Of a stretch of DNA of 64,000 nt, positions 24,182 through 33,266 are shown piece by piece. The notes below the pieces were generated by a model, which was given only the letters and a program-made list of their open reading frames with translations, searched no databases and was not told where the DNA came from. Source of the DNA: Gillisella terrae (GTDB taxonomy: Bacteria; Pseudomonadota; Alphaproteobacteria; Rhizobiales; Rhizobiaceae); the NCBI RefSeq assembly GCF_004801395.1, contig NZ_SSOA01000005.1:62001-126000 (forward strand), in the 5' to 3' direction. The first letter of the stretch is position 1. The number at the start of each line of letters is the position of its first letter. The translations under genes and the position numbers were made by a program.

Positions 24182-26020
24182 ATGACCCTTCCCCAGACCG
24201 TATCACCCGCACTCCCGGCTCCCGTTCTTACTGTTGAAAACCTGACCACCTCGTTTCTGGTGGATGGGCAGTGGAAATCCGTGGTTCGGGATGTGTCCTT
24301 TTCCGTCAAGCCTGCGGAAACCGTGGCCATTGTCGGTGAAAGTGGGTCTGGAAAAAGCGTGACCTCGCTGTCGATCATGCGGCTTCTGCCACCGGCCATG
24401 AGCCGCGTGGCGGGGCGTGTGCTGCTGGAGGGGCGTGATCTCTTGGCCCTGCCGGAAACGGAGATGCGCAAAGTCCGCGGTGCGGACGTGGCCATGATCT
24501 TTCAAGAGCCCATGACCAGCCTCAATCCGCTGTTTACGTTGGGGGATCAGATTTCCGAAGCACTGCTTTGCCACACAGCGATGAGTGTGGCGGAGGCGCG
24601 AGCCGAGACCATTCGGCTGTTGGATAAGGTGCGCATTCCGTCAGCCGCAAGCCGTTTTGATGATTATCCGCATCAATTGTCTGGCGGTATGCGCCAACGG
24701 GTGATGATTGCCATGGCGCTGGCATTGAAGCCAAAACTTTTGATTGCCGATGAGCCGACCACAGCGCTGGATGTGACCATTCAGGGGCAGATTCTCGATC
24801 TGATCAAGCTGTTGCAGGATGAGGAGGGCACCTCTGTTTTGTTCATCACCCATGACATGGGTGTGGTGGCTGAAATTGCTGATCGCACCGTGGTCATGTA
24901 TCGCGGCGAACAGGTGGAAACGGGCACGACCAAAGACATTTTCCGCCATGGTCAGCACCCCTATACGCGCGCGCTGTTGGGGGCGGTGCCGGTGCTGGGA
25001 TCACTTCAGGCTTTTAACCGGCCCGTGCGCTTTCCCTTTGTTGATCCTTTAACGGGTGTTGCCGGAGAAACCACAGAGGTGGCCGACACGGTGCAAAGGC
25101 ATGCAGTGCCGGTGTTGCAAGTCAAGGATCTGGTCAAGCGTTTTGATATTCACTCGGGTCTGTTTGGCCGCTTGACCGGCCGTGTTCATGCGGTCGAAAA
25201 CGTGTCTTTCGATCTCATGGCCGGAGAAACCCTGTCATTGGTGGGCGAGTCCGGTTGCGGAAAATCGACCACGGGGCGGGCGCTTCTGCGCCTGATTGAG
25301 CCGAACAGCGGTTCAGTCATGGTCGAGGGGCGCGATATTCTCGCTTTGCCCAAGCATGACATGCGGCTTTTGCGAAAATCCGTGCAGATGATTTTTCAAG
25401 ACCCGTTTGCCAGCCTCAACCCGCGCATGACGGTGGGGGCTGCCATTGCAGAACCCTATCTAGAACATAAAATGGGCACCGCCGCCCAAGCCAGAGAGGT
25501 GGTGGCCGATCTGCTGACCAAGGTGGGCCTGTCACCCGCCATGGCAAAGCGCTATCCACATGAGTTTTCCGGCGGTCAGCGTCAGCGCATCTGTATTGCC
25601 CGTGCTTTGGCGCTGGAGCCGAAAGTGATTGTTGCCGATGAAAGCGTTTCGGCGCTGGATGTGTCGGTGAAAGCGCAGGTGGTCAACCTGATGCTGGATC
25701 TGCAACAAAGCCTTGGCCTTGCGTTTTTGTTCATCAGCCACGACATGGCGGTGGTGGAGCGCGTCAGCCATCGGGTGGCGGTGATGTATCTGGGCGAAAT
25801 TGTCGAAATCGGCCCCCGTGCCTCCGTCTTTGGCAATCCCGCCCATCCCTATACGCGAAAATTGATGGCCGCCGTGCCGGTCCCTGATCCTGATCGCCGT
25901 CGCGTCAGAGCATCTGTGGACAATGAAGAGCTGAAAAGTCCGATCCGCTCAATCAACCATATTCTGCCGTCACGCACCTATACGGAAGTTGCGCAAGGGC
26001 ATTTTGTTTTAAACGCTTGA
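24182..26020 (+). CDS. Fused dual ABC ATPase (DppD-DppF type) for the peptide-class importer
   Basis: A 612-residue protein containing two complete ABC ATPase domains in tandem, equivalent to DppD and DppF. Domain 1 has Walker A GESGSGKS (52-59), signature [15 protein letters not shown] and Walker B LLIADEPT. Domain 2 has Walker [10 protein letters not shown] (about 354-362), signature [15 protein letters not shown] and Walker [13 protein letters not shown]. Each domain is followed by the oligopeptide-binding-protein C-terminal region, with [11 protein letters not shown] and [11 protein letters not shown]. Fused ATPases of this kind are common in Rhizobiales. It is separated from its permeases by the amidohydrolase, ridA-like, iclR and PLP genes, which argues that the whole block is one functional unit. 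A terminator follows. Confidence 0.93.
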   Translation: MTLPQTVSPALPAPVLTVENLTTSFLVDGQWKSVVRDVSFSVKPAETVAIVGESGSGKSVTSLSIMRLLPPAMSRVAGRVLLEGRDLLALPETEMRKVRGADVAMIFQEPMTSLNPLFTLGDQISEALLCHTAMSVAEARAETIRLLDKVRIPSAASRFDDYPHQLSGGMRQRVMIAMALALKPKLLIADEPTTALDVTIQGQILDLIKLLQDEEGTSVLFITHDMGVVAEIADRTVVMYRGEQVETGTTKDIFRHGQHPYTRALLGAVPVLGSLQAFNRPVRFPFVDPLTGVAGETTEVADTVQRHAVPVLQVKDLVKRFDIHSGLFGRLTGRVHAVENVSFDLMAGETLSLVGESGCGKSTTGRALLRLIEPNSGSVMVEGRDILALPKHDMRLLRKSVQMIFQDPFASLNPRMTVGAAIAEPYLEHKMGTAAQAREVVADLLTKVGLSPAMAKRYPHEFSGGQRQRICIARALALEPKVIVADESVSALDVSVKAQVVNLMLDLQQSLGLAFLFISHDMAVVERVSHRVAVMYLGEIVEIGPRASVFGNPAHPYTRKLMAAVPVPDPDRRRVRASVDNEELKSPIRSINHILPSRTYTEVAQGHFVLNA

Positions 26021-26063
26021 AGGTTTGCAAGCTGTTTTGTAGCGAATTGAGCGGCTTTCAATC

Positions 26064-26087
26064 ACAAGACTGGGCACAAGACTGGGC
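26064..26087. repeat. 12-bp tandem duplication
   Basis: The unit ACAAGACTGGGC occurs twice in direct succession just after the dual ATPase gene. It is outside any gene and probably a simple slippage duplication. Confidence 0.6.
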
Positions 26088-26092
26088 GAAAT

Positions 26093-26124
26093 ACCGGGGT
26101 TATTTTCAATGACCCCGGTTTTTT
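26093..26124 (+). terminator. Rho-independent terminator of the glycoside/amino-compound cluster
   Basis: ACCGGGGT (26093-26100) pairs perfectly with ACCCCGGT (26112-26119), an 8-bp GC-rich stem with an 11-base loop, followed by a six-base T run. It lies about 70 bp after the ATPase stop and also faces the end of the convergent prc gene. Confidence 0.88.
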
Positions 26125-26144
26125 CCTGTTGGTGCGATCTGTTC

Positions 26145-28220
26145 TTACTTCTTTTGCAAGCCGACATCATCGGCAAGGATTGCGGCGGCTTCGTTGAGCA
26201 GCACGTCCTTGGCATTCTTGCGCGCTGTTTCAAGGGCAATATCAGCGCTCAGGCTGCGCTCGTCCGATTGCATGCCATCATCATTGCCCAATTCCAGCCC
26301 GTCATCGAGTTTCTTTCGCTCCTTGAGGCGGTTTGCCTGAGCAGCCAACTCATTTTTGCGTTCGGTTTCGTTGAGCGACACAACGCCTTTTTCGCGAAGC
26401 GCCTTCAATTCCGCAATGTCTTCAACAAACCGTTGGAAATCGGCATCGTTGCGCACGCGCTCGTCGTGCAGGCGTTGCAGTTGTGGCAAGCGCGCCGCAA
26501 TCGTGCCAACGGGCGTATAGTTCACAGGCTTGATCTGTGTCCATGGCAGTGCATTTGGGTAACTCGTTTCGCCGAAGGTTTTGGGATCGTACAGGCCCGG
26601 TAAAACAATATCCGGCGTCACGCCCCGCAACTGCGTCGTACCGCCGTTGACACGGAAGAACTGAGCAATCGTCAATTTCAGCTCGCCGAATTTCGGCTTT
26701 TTGTTGTTGGCCACCTGATCAAGATTGACCATGGTTTGTACTGTGCCTTTGCCGAAGCTGGGCTCGCCGATAATCAAGCCACGCCCATAGTCCTGAATCG
26801 CAGCAGCAAAAATCTCTGAAGCGGAAGCCGAGCCGCGATTGATCAACACCTCAACAGGACCAGTCCAGACGGGGGCGGGCAGATCGTCCTTTTCCACCTT
26901 GATCGCACCATCGGCACCACGTTGTTGGACAACCGGACCCTTACCAATAAACAGGCCAGTCAAATCCACCGCTTCGGTCAGCGAACCGCCACCATTGTTG
27001 CGCAGGTCAATCACCACGCCATCGGCGTTTTCCTGCTTCAGCTCCCCAAGAAGCTTGGCGACATCGCGGCTTGCGCTTTTGTAATCCTTGTCGCCGTTCA
27101 TCCGCGCTTCGAAATCCTCATAAAAGGCTGGAAGCGTGATCACGCCGATCTTGCGTGTAACATCACCATCTTTGACCGACAGCATGGTTTTCTTGGCGGC
27201 CTGCTTGTCGAGGCTGACTTTGTCGCGCGTCAGACTGATGATACGGTGACCGCCTTCCGGCCCTGCCTCTGCGGGCAAGATATCCAGCCGCACGACGGAA
27301 TCCTTGGCACCTCTGATCAATTGCACGATCTCGTCAAGACGCATGCCGACCACTTCCTTGATCGGACCGTCTTCACCTTGACCAACGCCGACAATACGAT
27401 CTCCGACCGCCAGCTTGCCCGATAATTGTGCAGGGCCACCGGCGATGAGCTCACGGATCGTGGTATAGTCATTGCGCTCCTGCAACACCGCACCAATGCC
27501 GACCAGCGAAAGCTTCATGGAAATATCGAATTCTGCGGACGCGCGCGCGCCGAAATAATCCGTATGCGGATCAACAGAATTTGTGAACGCATCCATGAAT
27601 GACTGGAAGACGTCCTCGCTCTTATATTGGGAGATGCGCTCAAGCGAGCTTTGATAGCGTTTGTCGAGGGTGTCGCGAATGGCAGCGTCAGCCTTGCCCG
27701 TCAGCTTCAAGCGCAACCAATCGCCTTTGACGCGCTTGCGCCAAAGGTCATTCATTTCGGCTTCAGATTTGAACCACGGGCTTTTCTCACGCAGGAAGGG
27801 ATAATCTTCCTTGACGCTGAAATCAAAATTCTGCCCCAAAAGACTGCGGGCATACGTCATCCGCTCGCTTATACGCTGCTCATACACGTTGAAAATCGAA
27901 AACGGGATATGCAGGTCTCCCTGCTTGATGGCGTCATCAATCCTGGTGCTATCGACCATAAATTTATCAATGTCCGCCTGAAGAAATATCATGCGGTCCG
28001 GATCCAGCGCTTTGATAAATCGGTCCAGAATTTTGGCAGACAGGGCATCGTCGAGCGGAACGGGCCTATAGCTGAATCGCTCAAGAAACTTTGCACTCAG
28101 CTCAGCAGCTTGCCCTTGTTCCTTCAGAGGTGCCAAAGGTTGCGGCGGTGCCGCAGCCATCGCATATGTCGAGGAGGTGATCGCCAGAAACACACCAAGC
28201 AAGCCATAACATTTACGCAT
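26145..28220 (-). CDS. prc: C-terminal processing (tail-specific) periplasmic protease Prc/Tsp
   Basis: A 691-residue S41A protease. The signal peptide MRKCYGLLGVFLAITSSTYAMA leads into an N-terminal helical region (about 30-220), a PDZ domain (about 225-320, VGIGAVLQERNDYTTIRELIAGGPAQLSGKLAVGDRIVGV) and the catalytic domain with the serine in NRGSASASEIFAAAIQDYGRG (near residue 463) and the lysine in SFGKGTVQ (near 488). A long C-terminal DUF3340-type tail rich in Lys/Glu follows. Prc trims penicillin-binding protein 3 and degrades SsrA-tagged or damaged periplasmic proteins. The ATG at 28220 is set by the signal peptide; upstream in-frame residues are not supported. It is a housekeeping-type gene between accessory clusters and could have been gained as a second copy. 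Confidence 0.93.
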   Translation of the reverse strand: MRKCYGLLGVFLAITSSTYAMAAAPPQPLAPLKEQGQAAELSAKFLERFSYRPVPLDDALSAKILDRFIKALDPDRMIFLQADIDKFMVDSTRIDDAIKQGDLHIPFSIFNVYEQRISERMTYARSLLGQNFDFSVKEDYPFLREKSPWFKSEAEMNDLWRKRVKGDWLRLKLTGKADAAIRDTLDKRYQSSLERISQYKSEDVFQSFMDAFTNSVDPHTDYFGARASAEFDISMKLSLVGIGAVLQERNDYTTIRELIAGGPAQLSGKLAVGDRIVGVGQGEDGPIKEVVGMRLDEIVQLIRGAKDSVVRLDILPAEAGPEGGHRIISLTRDKVSLDKQAAKKTMLSVKDGDVTRKIGVITLPAFYEDFEARMNGDKDYKSASRDVAKLLGELKQENADGVVIDLRNNGGGSLTEAVDLTGLFIGKGPVVQQRGADGAIKVEKDDLPAPVWTGPVEVLINRGSASASEIFAAAIQDYGRGLIIGEPSFGKGTVQTMVNLDQVANNKKPKFGELKLTIAQFFRVNGGTTQLRGVTPDIVLPGLYDPKTFGETSYPNALPWTQIKPVNYTPVGTIAARLPQLQRLHDERVRNDADFQRFVEDIAELKALREKGVVSLNETERKNELAAQANRLKERKKLDDGLELGNDDGMQSDERSLSADIALETARKNAKDVLLNEAAAILADDVGLQKK

Positions 28221-28747
28221 TCCACTTAAATCCAATTCATCGTGTCGGGTTATCTGCAAGAACGTTGGCAAAACAAATATGGTTTTTGGCAGCAAAAGGA
28301 AAGCTCATCACCCATCCGTCAATTGATCCCGCGGATGGCAACGCGCCTGTCAGAGCAGCCTCAATGACCGTGAACTGTCATTATGATTGTTCTTCAGCTT
28401 TTACGCGCGTCTCAAATGGATATGTTTATTTTATGTTCGCGCCATTCACCCGCGCTGATGTTGGGGCCAGTGGCATGCAACAGGCCGATCAATTTGGCGT
28501 GTAAGCGCTTGATGATCACCCCATGAAGAGACGTTGCAAGGGCTTCACCGGAAAGCCTTCAGAATCGCAACCTTAAGAAGCATTCGGTTTTGTGATGTAT
28601 GCTTTGCGATGTACTCTTTTTGGGTGTATTGCGGAAAAATATCACTTGAAAGAGAGTGCGTGATTGCAAATCTACCTGCGCGAGTGTTACCGCTACCTAT
28701 TAGGGATTTATTTTCTAATACACCTTTTAAGTGTTTAGGGGGCGAAA
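28221..28747. other. Intergenic region between prc and the cytochrome c gene
   Basis: About 530 bp separate the two divergent genes. Open frames here are short, lack ribosome-binding sites and show no recognisable protein. The last 100 bp are AT-rich and contain ACACCTTTTAAGTGT, a short interrupted inverted repeat (ACAC/GTGT) 22-8 bp upstream of the strong ribosome-binding site AGGGGG; a promoter for the cytochrome operon is expected here. I see nothing else definite. Confidence 0.4.
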
Positions 28748-31285
28748 ATGGCGAAACGCAGGTTCTTATGGTGGACCGCTGGCGCGGTCGTTGTTGTGGC
28801 GGGCGTTGCCGTCGCAGCAACACTTTTGACGGGCGGTGGCGGCGGAGGCCCAAAACCGGGGCAGGTTAAAGACGAAGCCATGCTGGCTGGCCGCGACCTC
28901 AAGTCGTTTCCGGCCGCCGATGAAGATTATTTTGCCAATATGGATGGCGGCTACAAGGGCGTGAAGCTGTCAGCCGACGAGGTAAAAGGCCGCAACAACT
29001 GGATTGTCTGGACCGGCGGCAATGATCGGTTGTGGGACGGCCTCACCAATTCTTCCTTTGGCAGTTTTGACCTCCTGAAGACGATTTCCAGCTATCCCGG
29101 CCTCAAAGCCACGCGCGACAATCGCTGGGATTATCTCGGGCTTGTCAATGAGCCTTGCTTCAGCAAGCCAACCGGACCCGATCCCGAACATTTTGGCCTG
29201 TGGCTCGATGTGCGTGATTCAAAATGCGCAGCCGATCCTTTCGCCAATGCCGATAAATACAAGGGCGTTGCCATTGGCGGGCGTGGCAAGACGGTCGATC
29301 CGAAAACCGGCAAAACCCTGCCGGTTGGCTCGTTTTATGGCGAGCCGACGGGCATTGTGGGTTTGCGCCTGTTTCCCAATCCAGCCTTTGATGAGAAGGC
29401 GGCCAAGGAATGGGATGCTGAACGCTATTACAATGATCCGAGCTATTACAACCGCAAGGATCTGGTGCGGCCTTACCGTGTTGGCATGGGTTGCGGCTTC
29501 TGTCATGTCGGTCCCGATCCGACCAATTCGCCAGCCGATCCGAACAATCCCAAGTGGGAAAACCTGTCTTCGGTGGTCGGCGCACAGTTTTTCTGGATCG
29601 ACCGTATCTTCTCCTGGGATGCCAACCAGAAAAATTTCATCTTCCAGCTGGTGCATACGGCAAAGCCCGGCACGCTGGATACCTCGCTGGTGTCAACCGA
29701 TTATATCAACAACCCACGCACCATGAATGCGGTCTACCAGACCAAGGAGCGGGTAGAGCTTGGGCTCAGGCTTGGCAAGGAAAAGCTTGCTGGCGGCGGG
29801 CTTGATAACAAGCAGTTCAAGGATTTTCCCGGCTATGAGGCGTTTGATTCAACCTTCAAGGCACCCGATACGGTCTGGACGCCGCATGTGTTGAAAGACG
29901 GCGCGGATTCGGTGGGTGTGCTGGGTGCGCTCAACCGCGTCTATATCAATATCGGTCTGTTCAGTGAGGAATGGTTGCTGCACTTCAATCCGCTGTTGGG
30001 CGGCAAATCCGTCAGCCCGATCCGCATTGAAGATGGTCGCAAAAACTCCGTCTACTGGCAGGCGACGGAACAACAGACACCGTTTGTTGCCCAGTTCTTC
30101 CTCAATGACTCCATCGGTGCGCCGCACAAGCTCAAGGATGTGCCAGAAGGAAAGCAGTTCCTGTCAACCGATGAGGCGCAACTTGCCCGCGGCAAAACCG
30201 TCTTTGCGGAAAACTGCGCTGCCTGCCACTCGTCCAAACAGCCGGATTTCCCAGCAGGGGTCGATCCGCGTGACAGTGTCGGGCCGGACTATATGAAGCG
30301 CTGGAATGCCTATTGGGGCTATGTCCAGACCCCGGCTTACAAAAAAGCCATGACGGAAATCGCGCTGCGTCCCGACTTCCTCGACGGCAATTATCTGTCA
30401 ACCGAAATGCGCGTGCCGGTGACCCTTCTGGAAACCAATGCCTGCTCGCCGCTCGCCACCAATGGTATCGCGGGCAATATCTGGGATAATTTCACCTCCC
30501 AGTCCTATAAAGACCTGCCCTCGGTTGGCACGATCAAGATCAAGGATCCTTTCACCGGCGAGCAGATGGATTATGCCATGCCTGCGGGTGGGCGCGGCTA
30601 TACCCGTCCTGCAAATCTGGCCAGCCTCTGGTCGACAGCGCCTTATCTGCTCAACAACAGCGTTGGCAATGAGATGGGGGCCTATAGCCCGAACCCGACG
30701 GTCGAATATCGCGTCAACGCTTTTGAGGCGGGTATACGCCAGATGCTGTGGCCCGAGACGCGCAAGAAAGACGAATTCCTTGGCAACAAGGGTGTCGGTG
30801 AAATCTATCGCACAGACGCGACCTCTTATCTGGAAGTGCCAGCAGGCTATCTGCCGAATGGTTTGGCCAAGCTCATTGGCCCGCTGGAGCGCTACCTGCC
30901 CTGGCTGTTTGGTGATGGCGGGGTGAAGATCGGACCAATTCCGAAGGGCACGCCGGTTAACATCCTCTCAAACCTCGAATTGCGTCTCGATGAGGCCAAT
31001 AAGATCCAGAACCTCGAGCAGGATGCGAAGCTTGTTTCGCTTCTCCTCAAGATCAAGTCAGACCTGAAGGCGCTGGGTGCCAATGCCAGCGATGCGGATG
31101 CCATCAAGGTGTTTGCAAACCTCAAGGGGCCACTTCTGTCGCTCAGCAAATGCGCAGATTTCGAGGTCAATCGCGGCCATTACTTTGGCAGTGATCTTGT
31201 GCCGAGCATTGGCGGCGTGCCAGCTCCGGACGGCCTTGGCAATGCCGATAAGGAAGCGCTGATCGCGTTTCTGAAAACCCTGTGA
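28748..31285 (+). CDS. Large membrane-anchored diheme cytochrome c
   Basis: An 845-residue protein with an uncleaved-looking N-terminal anchor (FLWWTAGAVVVVAGVAVAATLLTGG) and a Gly-rich linker, so most of it is periplasmic. Two heme c motifs are present: CGFCH (249-253), in a region rich in Asn/Pro, and CAACH (490-494) in the typical setting GKTVFAENCAACHS. Further conserved-looking blocks are TNGIAGNIWDNF and RPANLASLWSTAPYLLNNSVG, the latter like distal heme-pocket segments of the BCCP/MauG/RoxA superfamily. A RoxA-like oxygenase role or electron acceptance from the downstream GMC flavoprotein are both possible; I cannot decide. It is the first gene of a rightward block with GMC and patatin genes. 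Confidence 0.85.
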   Translation: MAKRRFLWWTAGAVVVVAGVAVAATLLTGGGGGGPKPGQVKDEAMLAGRDLKSFPAADEDYFANMDGGYKGVKLSADEVKGRNNWIVWTGGNDRLWDGLTNSSFGSFDLLKTISSYPGLKATRDNRWDYLGLVNEPCFSKPTGPDPEHFGLWLDVRDSKCAADPFANADKYKGVAIGGRGKTVDPKTGKTLPVGSFYGEPTGIVGLRLFPNPAFDEKAAKEWDAERYYNDPSYYNRKDLVRPYRVGMGCGFCHVGPDPTNSPADPNNPKWENLSSVVGAQFFWIDRIFSWDANQKNFIFQLVHTAKPGTLDTSLVSTDYINNPRTMNAVYQTKERVELGLRLGKEKLAGGGLDNKQFKDFPGYEAFDSTFKAPDTVWTPHVLKDGADSVGVLGALNRVYINIGLFSEEWLLHFNPLLGGKSVSPIRIEDGRKNSVYWQATEQQTPFVAQFFLNDSIGAPHKLKDVPEGKQFLSTDEAQLARGKTVFAENCAACHSSKQPDFPAGVDPRDSVGPDYMKRWNAYWGYVQTPAYKKAMTEIALRPDFLDGNYLSTEMRVPVTLLETNACSPLATNGIAGNIWDNFTSQSYKDLPSVGTIKIKDPFTGEQMDYAMPAGGRGYTRPANLASLWSTAPYLLNNSVGNEMGAYSPNPTVEYRVNAFEAGIRQMLWPETRKKDEFLGNKGVGEIYRTDATSYLEVPAGYLPNGLAKLIGPLERYLPWLFGDGGVKIGPIPKGTPVNILSNLELRLDEANKIQNLEQDAKLVSLLLKIKSDLKALGANASDADAIKVFANLKGPLLSLSKCADFEVNRGHYFGSDLVPSIGGVPAPDGLGNADKEALIAFLKTL

Positions 31286-31291
31286 GTGCGA

Positions 31292-31317
31292 GCGGGGTGG
31301 CAACACCCCGCTTTTTT
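31292..31317 (+). terminator. Intrinsic terminator between cytochrome c and GMC genes
   Basis: GCGGGGTG (31292-31299) pairs perfectly with CACCCCGC (31304-31311) around the loop GCAA, followed by TTTTTT. It starts seven bases after the cytochrome stop and ends 27 bases before the GMC start, so it would act inside the apparent operon. Either partial termination lowers flavoprotein output or the GMC gene needs read-through. Confidence 0.9.
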
Positions 31318-31344
31318 ATTTTCCAAAACATCGAGGGTGGGTCC

Positions 31345-33243
31345 ATGGTGGGGACAGATACCAGCACTGCGCTGGACAAAAAATTCGAATATATCATTGT
31401 GGGATCCGGTGCCGGGGGAGGGACACTGGCTGCCCGTCTGGCTGAAGCGGGTGCGACGGTTCTGCTGATCGAAGCGGGTGGCGACCCACGCACGTTGAAA
31501 GGCGGCGATCCCGCCTATCCGGGCGAAAACCGCCTGCCGGATGATTATGATGTGCCGGTGATGCATCCCTTCGCGTCTGAGAATACTGCCATGCGCTGGG
31601 ACTTTTTCGTGCGCCACTATTCCAGCCGCAAACTTCAGGAACGCGATCCGAAATTCGTTCCCGAAGAGGATGGCGTGCTTTATCCGCGGTCTGGAACGCT
31701 CGGCGGCTGCACTGCACACAATGCCCAGATCTTCGTCTACCCCCACAATGCCGATTGGGATGGCATTGCCGAGTTGACCGGCGACGATAGCTGGAACCAC
31801 GAGAACATGCGCAAGATTTTCGAGCGCATGGAAAATTGCCACCACCGCTTCTTTCTCTATCGCTGGCTGGCAAAGCTTGGCTGGAACCCGACACGACATG
31901 GATGGAAGGGCTGGCTGCGGACAGAAAAGGCCATTCCGCTTGAGGCCCTTGGCGACAGGGAGCTTGTGAGTACGATCTTCGACAGCGCCGTCAAGGCAGG
32001 CAAGGCGCAACCCAACCGAGAAGAAGGATTTGACTGGACTGTTCAAGGTCAGGGAGATCCGAACGATTGGCGCCTTGTGCGCAAAAACGCCACGGGTGTT
32101 TGCTATCCACCCCTGTCCAATCGCAACCACCAGCGTTTGGGGACGCGTGAGCGTGTGCTGGAGGTTCAGGCGCGCTATCCTGAGCGGCTGACGATTCTTT
32201 TGAATACGCTGGTGACCCGTGTTCTGTTTGATGATCATAGTCAGGCCATTGGCGTTGAGGTGATGCAGGGAGAACGCCTGTATCGTGCGGCCTATAACCC
32301 GGTCGATGCCGAGCCTCCACGCCGCGAAATCCTCTGCTCCCGCGAAGTGATCTTGTCTGGAGGCGCATTTAACACGCCGCAACTTTTGATGCTGTCCGGC
32401 ATCGGCCCGAAAGAGCATCTGGAGGAGCACGGCATTCCCGTGCGTGTCGATCTTCCCGGCGTTGGCCGCAATATGCAGGATCGCTACGAGGTGGGTGTCG
32501 TCAACCAGATGAACAAAAATTGGGAAGTGCTGAAGGGGGCAAAATTTGCTGCGGGCGATCCCCAATATAACGAGTGGAAAAAACGGCGCGGTGGTGTCTA
32601 TACCACGAATGGTGCGGTGCTTGCCGTTATCAAACGCTCTTTGCCGGAGCGCCCGCTGCCGGATCTGTTCTGCTTCGGCCTGCTTGGTCTGTTTCGCGGT
32701 TACTTCCCCGGCTATTCAGCGCTTTTCCCAGCTCATCTGGACTATCTCACCTGGGCCATCCTCAAGGCCCATACGGTCAATACGGCAGGCTCCGTCACAT
32801 TGCGCTCTGCTGATCCACGCGACAGACCCCAGATCGAGTTTCGCTATTTCGAAGAAGGGAATGACGAGAACGGGGCCGATCTCGATTCCGTCGTCGCTGG
32901 TATCAAATTTGTTCGCACCATGACAGCACCTTTGAAAAGGCTCGGCCTGATCGTCAAAGAACATCTGCCGGGTGAGCAGGTGCAAAGCGACGAAGCGCTT
33001 CGCCAATTCGTGCGCGACAATGCCTGGGGCCATCATGCCTCCTGCACATGCCCGATCGGACCGCGTGACCAATTTGGCGTGCTGGCCAGCGATTTCACCG
33101 TGCATGGGGTGCGCGGCCTGCGGGTGGTGGATGCCAGTGTCTTTCCGCGCATTCCCGGCTTCTTCATCGTTAGTGCTGTCTACATGATCGGCGAAAAAGC
33201 GGCTGACGTTATCTTGCAGCAATCCGGCCGCGCCCGAGGGTAA
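31345..33243 (+). CDS. GMC-family FAD oxidoreductase
   Basis: A 632-residue flavoprotein of the glucose-methanol-choline family. The FAD-binding beta-alpha-beta fold is at residues about 14-45 ([33 protein letters not shown]). GMC signature regions follow ([52 protein letters not shown]), then the C-terminal active-site block [16 protein letters not shown] with the catalytic His near residue 562 and [33 protein letters not shown]. The usual second catalytic His/Asn near the C-terminus is not in its normal place. There is no signal peptide. The start at 31345 has GAGGGTGGG. It probably oxidises an alcohol and may pass electrons to the preceding cytochrome; a lipid-derived alcohol is suggested by the patatin neighbour. 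Confidence 0.9.
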   Translation: MVGTDTSTALDKKFEYIIVGSGAGGGTLAARLAEAGATVLLIEAGGDPRTLKGGDPAYPGENRLPDDYDVPVMHPFASENTAMRWDFFVRHYSSRKLQERDPKFVPEEDGVLYPRSGTLGGCTAHNAQIFVYPHNADWDGIAELTGDDSWNHENMRKIFERMENCHHRFFLYRWLAKLGWNPTRHGWKGWLRTEKAIPLEALGDRELVSTIFDSAVKAGKAQPNREEGFDWTVQGQGDPNDWRLVRKNATGVCYPPLSNRNHQRLGTRERVLEVQARYPERLTILLNTLVTRVLFDDHSQAIGVEVMQGERLYRAAYNPVDAEPPRREILCSREVILSGGAFNTPQLLMLSGIGPKEHLEEHGIPVRVDLPGVGRNMQDRYEVGVVNQMNKNWEVLKGAKFAAGDPQYNEWKKRRGGVYTTNGAVLAVIKRSLPERPLPDLFCFGLLGLFRGYFPGYSALFPAHLDYLTWAILKAHTVNTAGSVTLRSADPRDRPQIEFRYFEEGNDENGADLDSVVAGIKFVRTMTAPLKRLGLIVKEHLPGEQVQSDEALRQFVRDNAWGHHASCTCPIGPRDQFGVLASDFTVHGVRGLRVVDASVFPRIPGFFIVSAVYMIGEKAADVILQQSGRARG

Positions 33244-33266
33244 CCAGAAACCTTAAGGAAGATGTG

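Noticed and set aside
28265..28504. 79-codon frame upstream of the cytochrome gene
   Set aside because: Starts with TTG, lacks a ribosome-binding site and has no domain or signal features.
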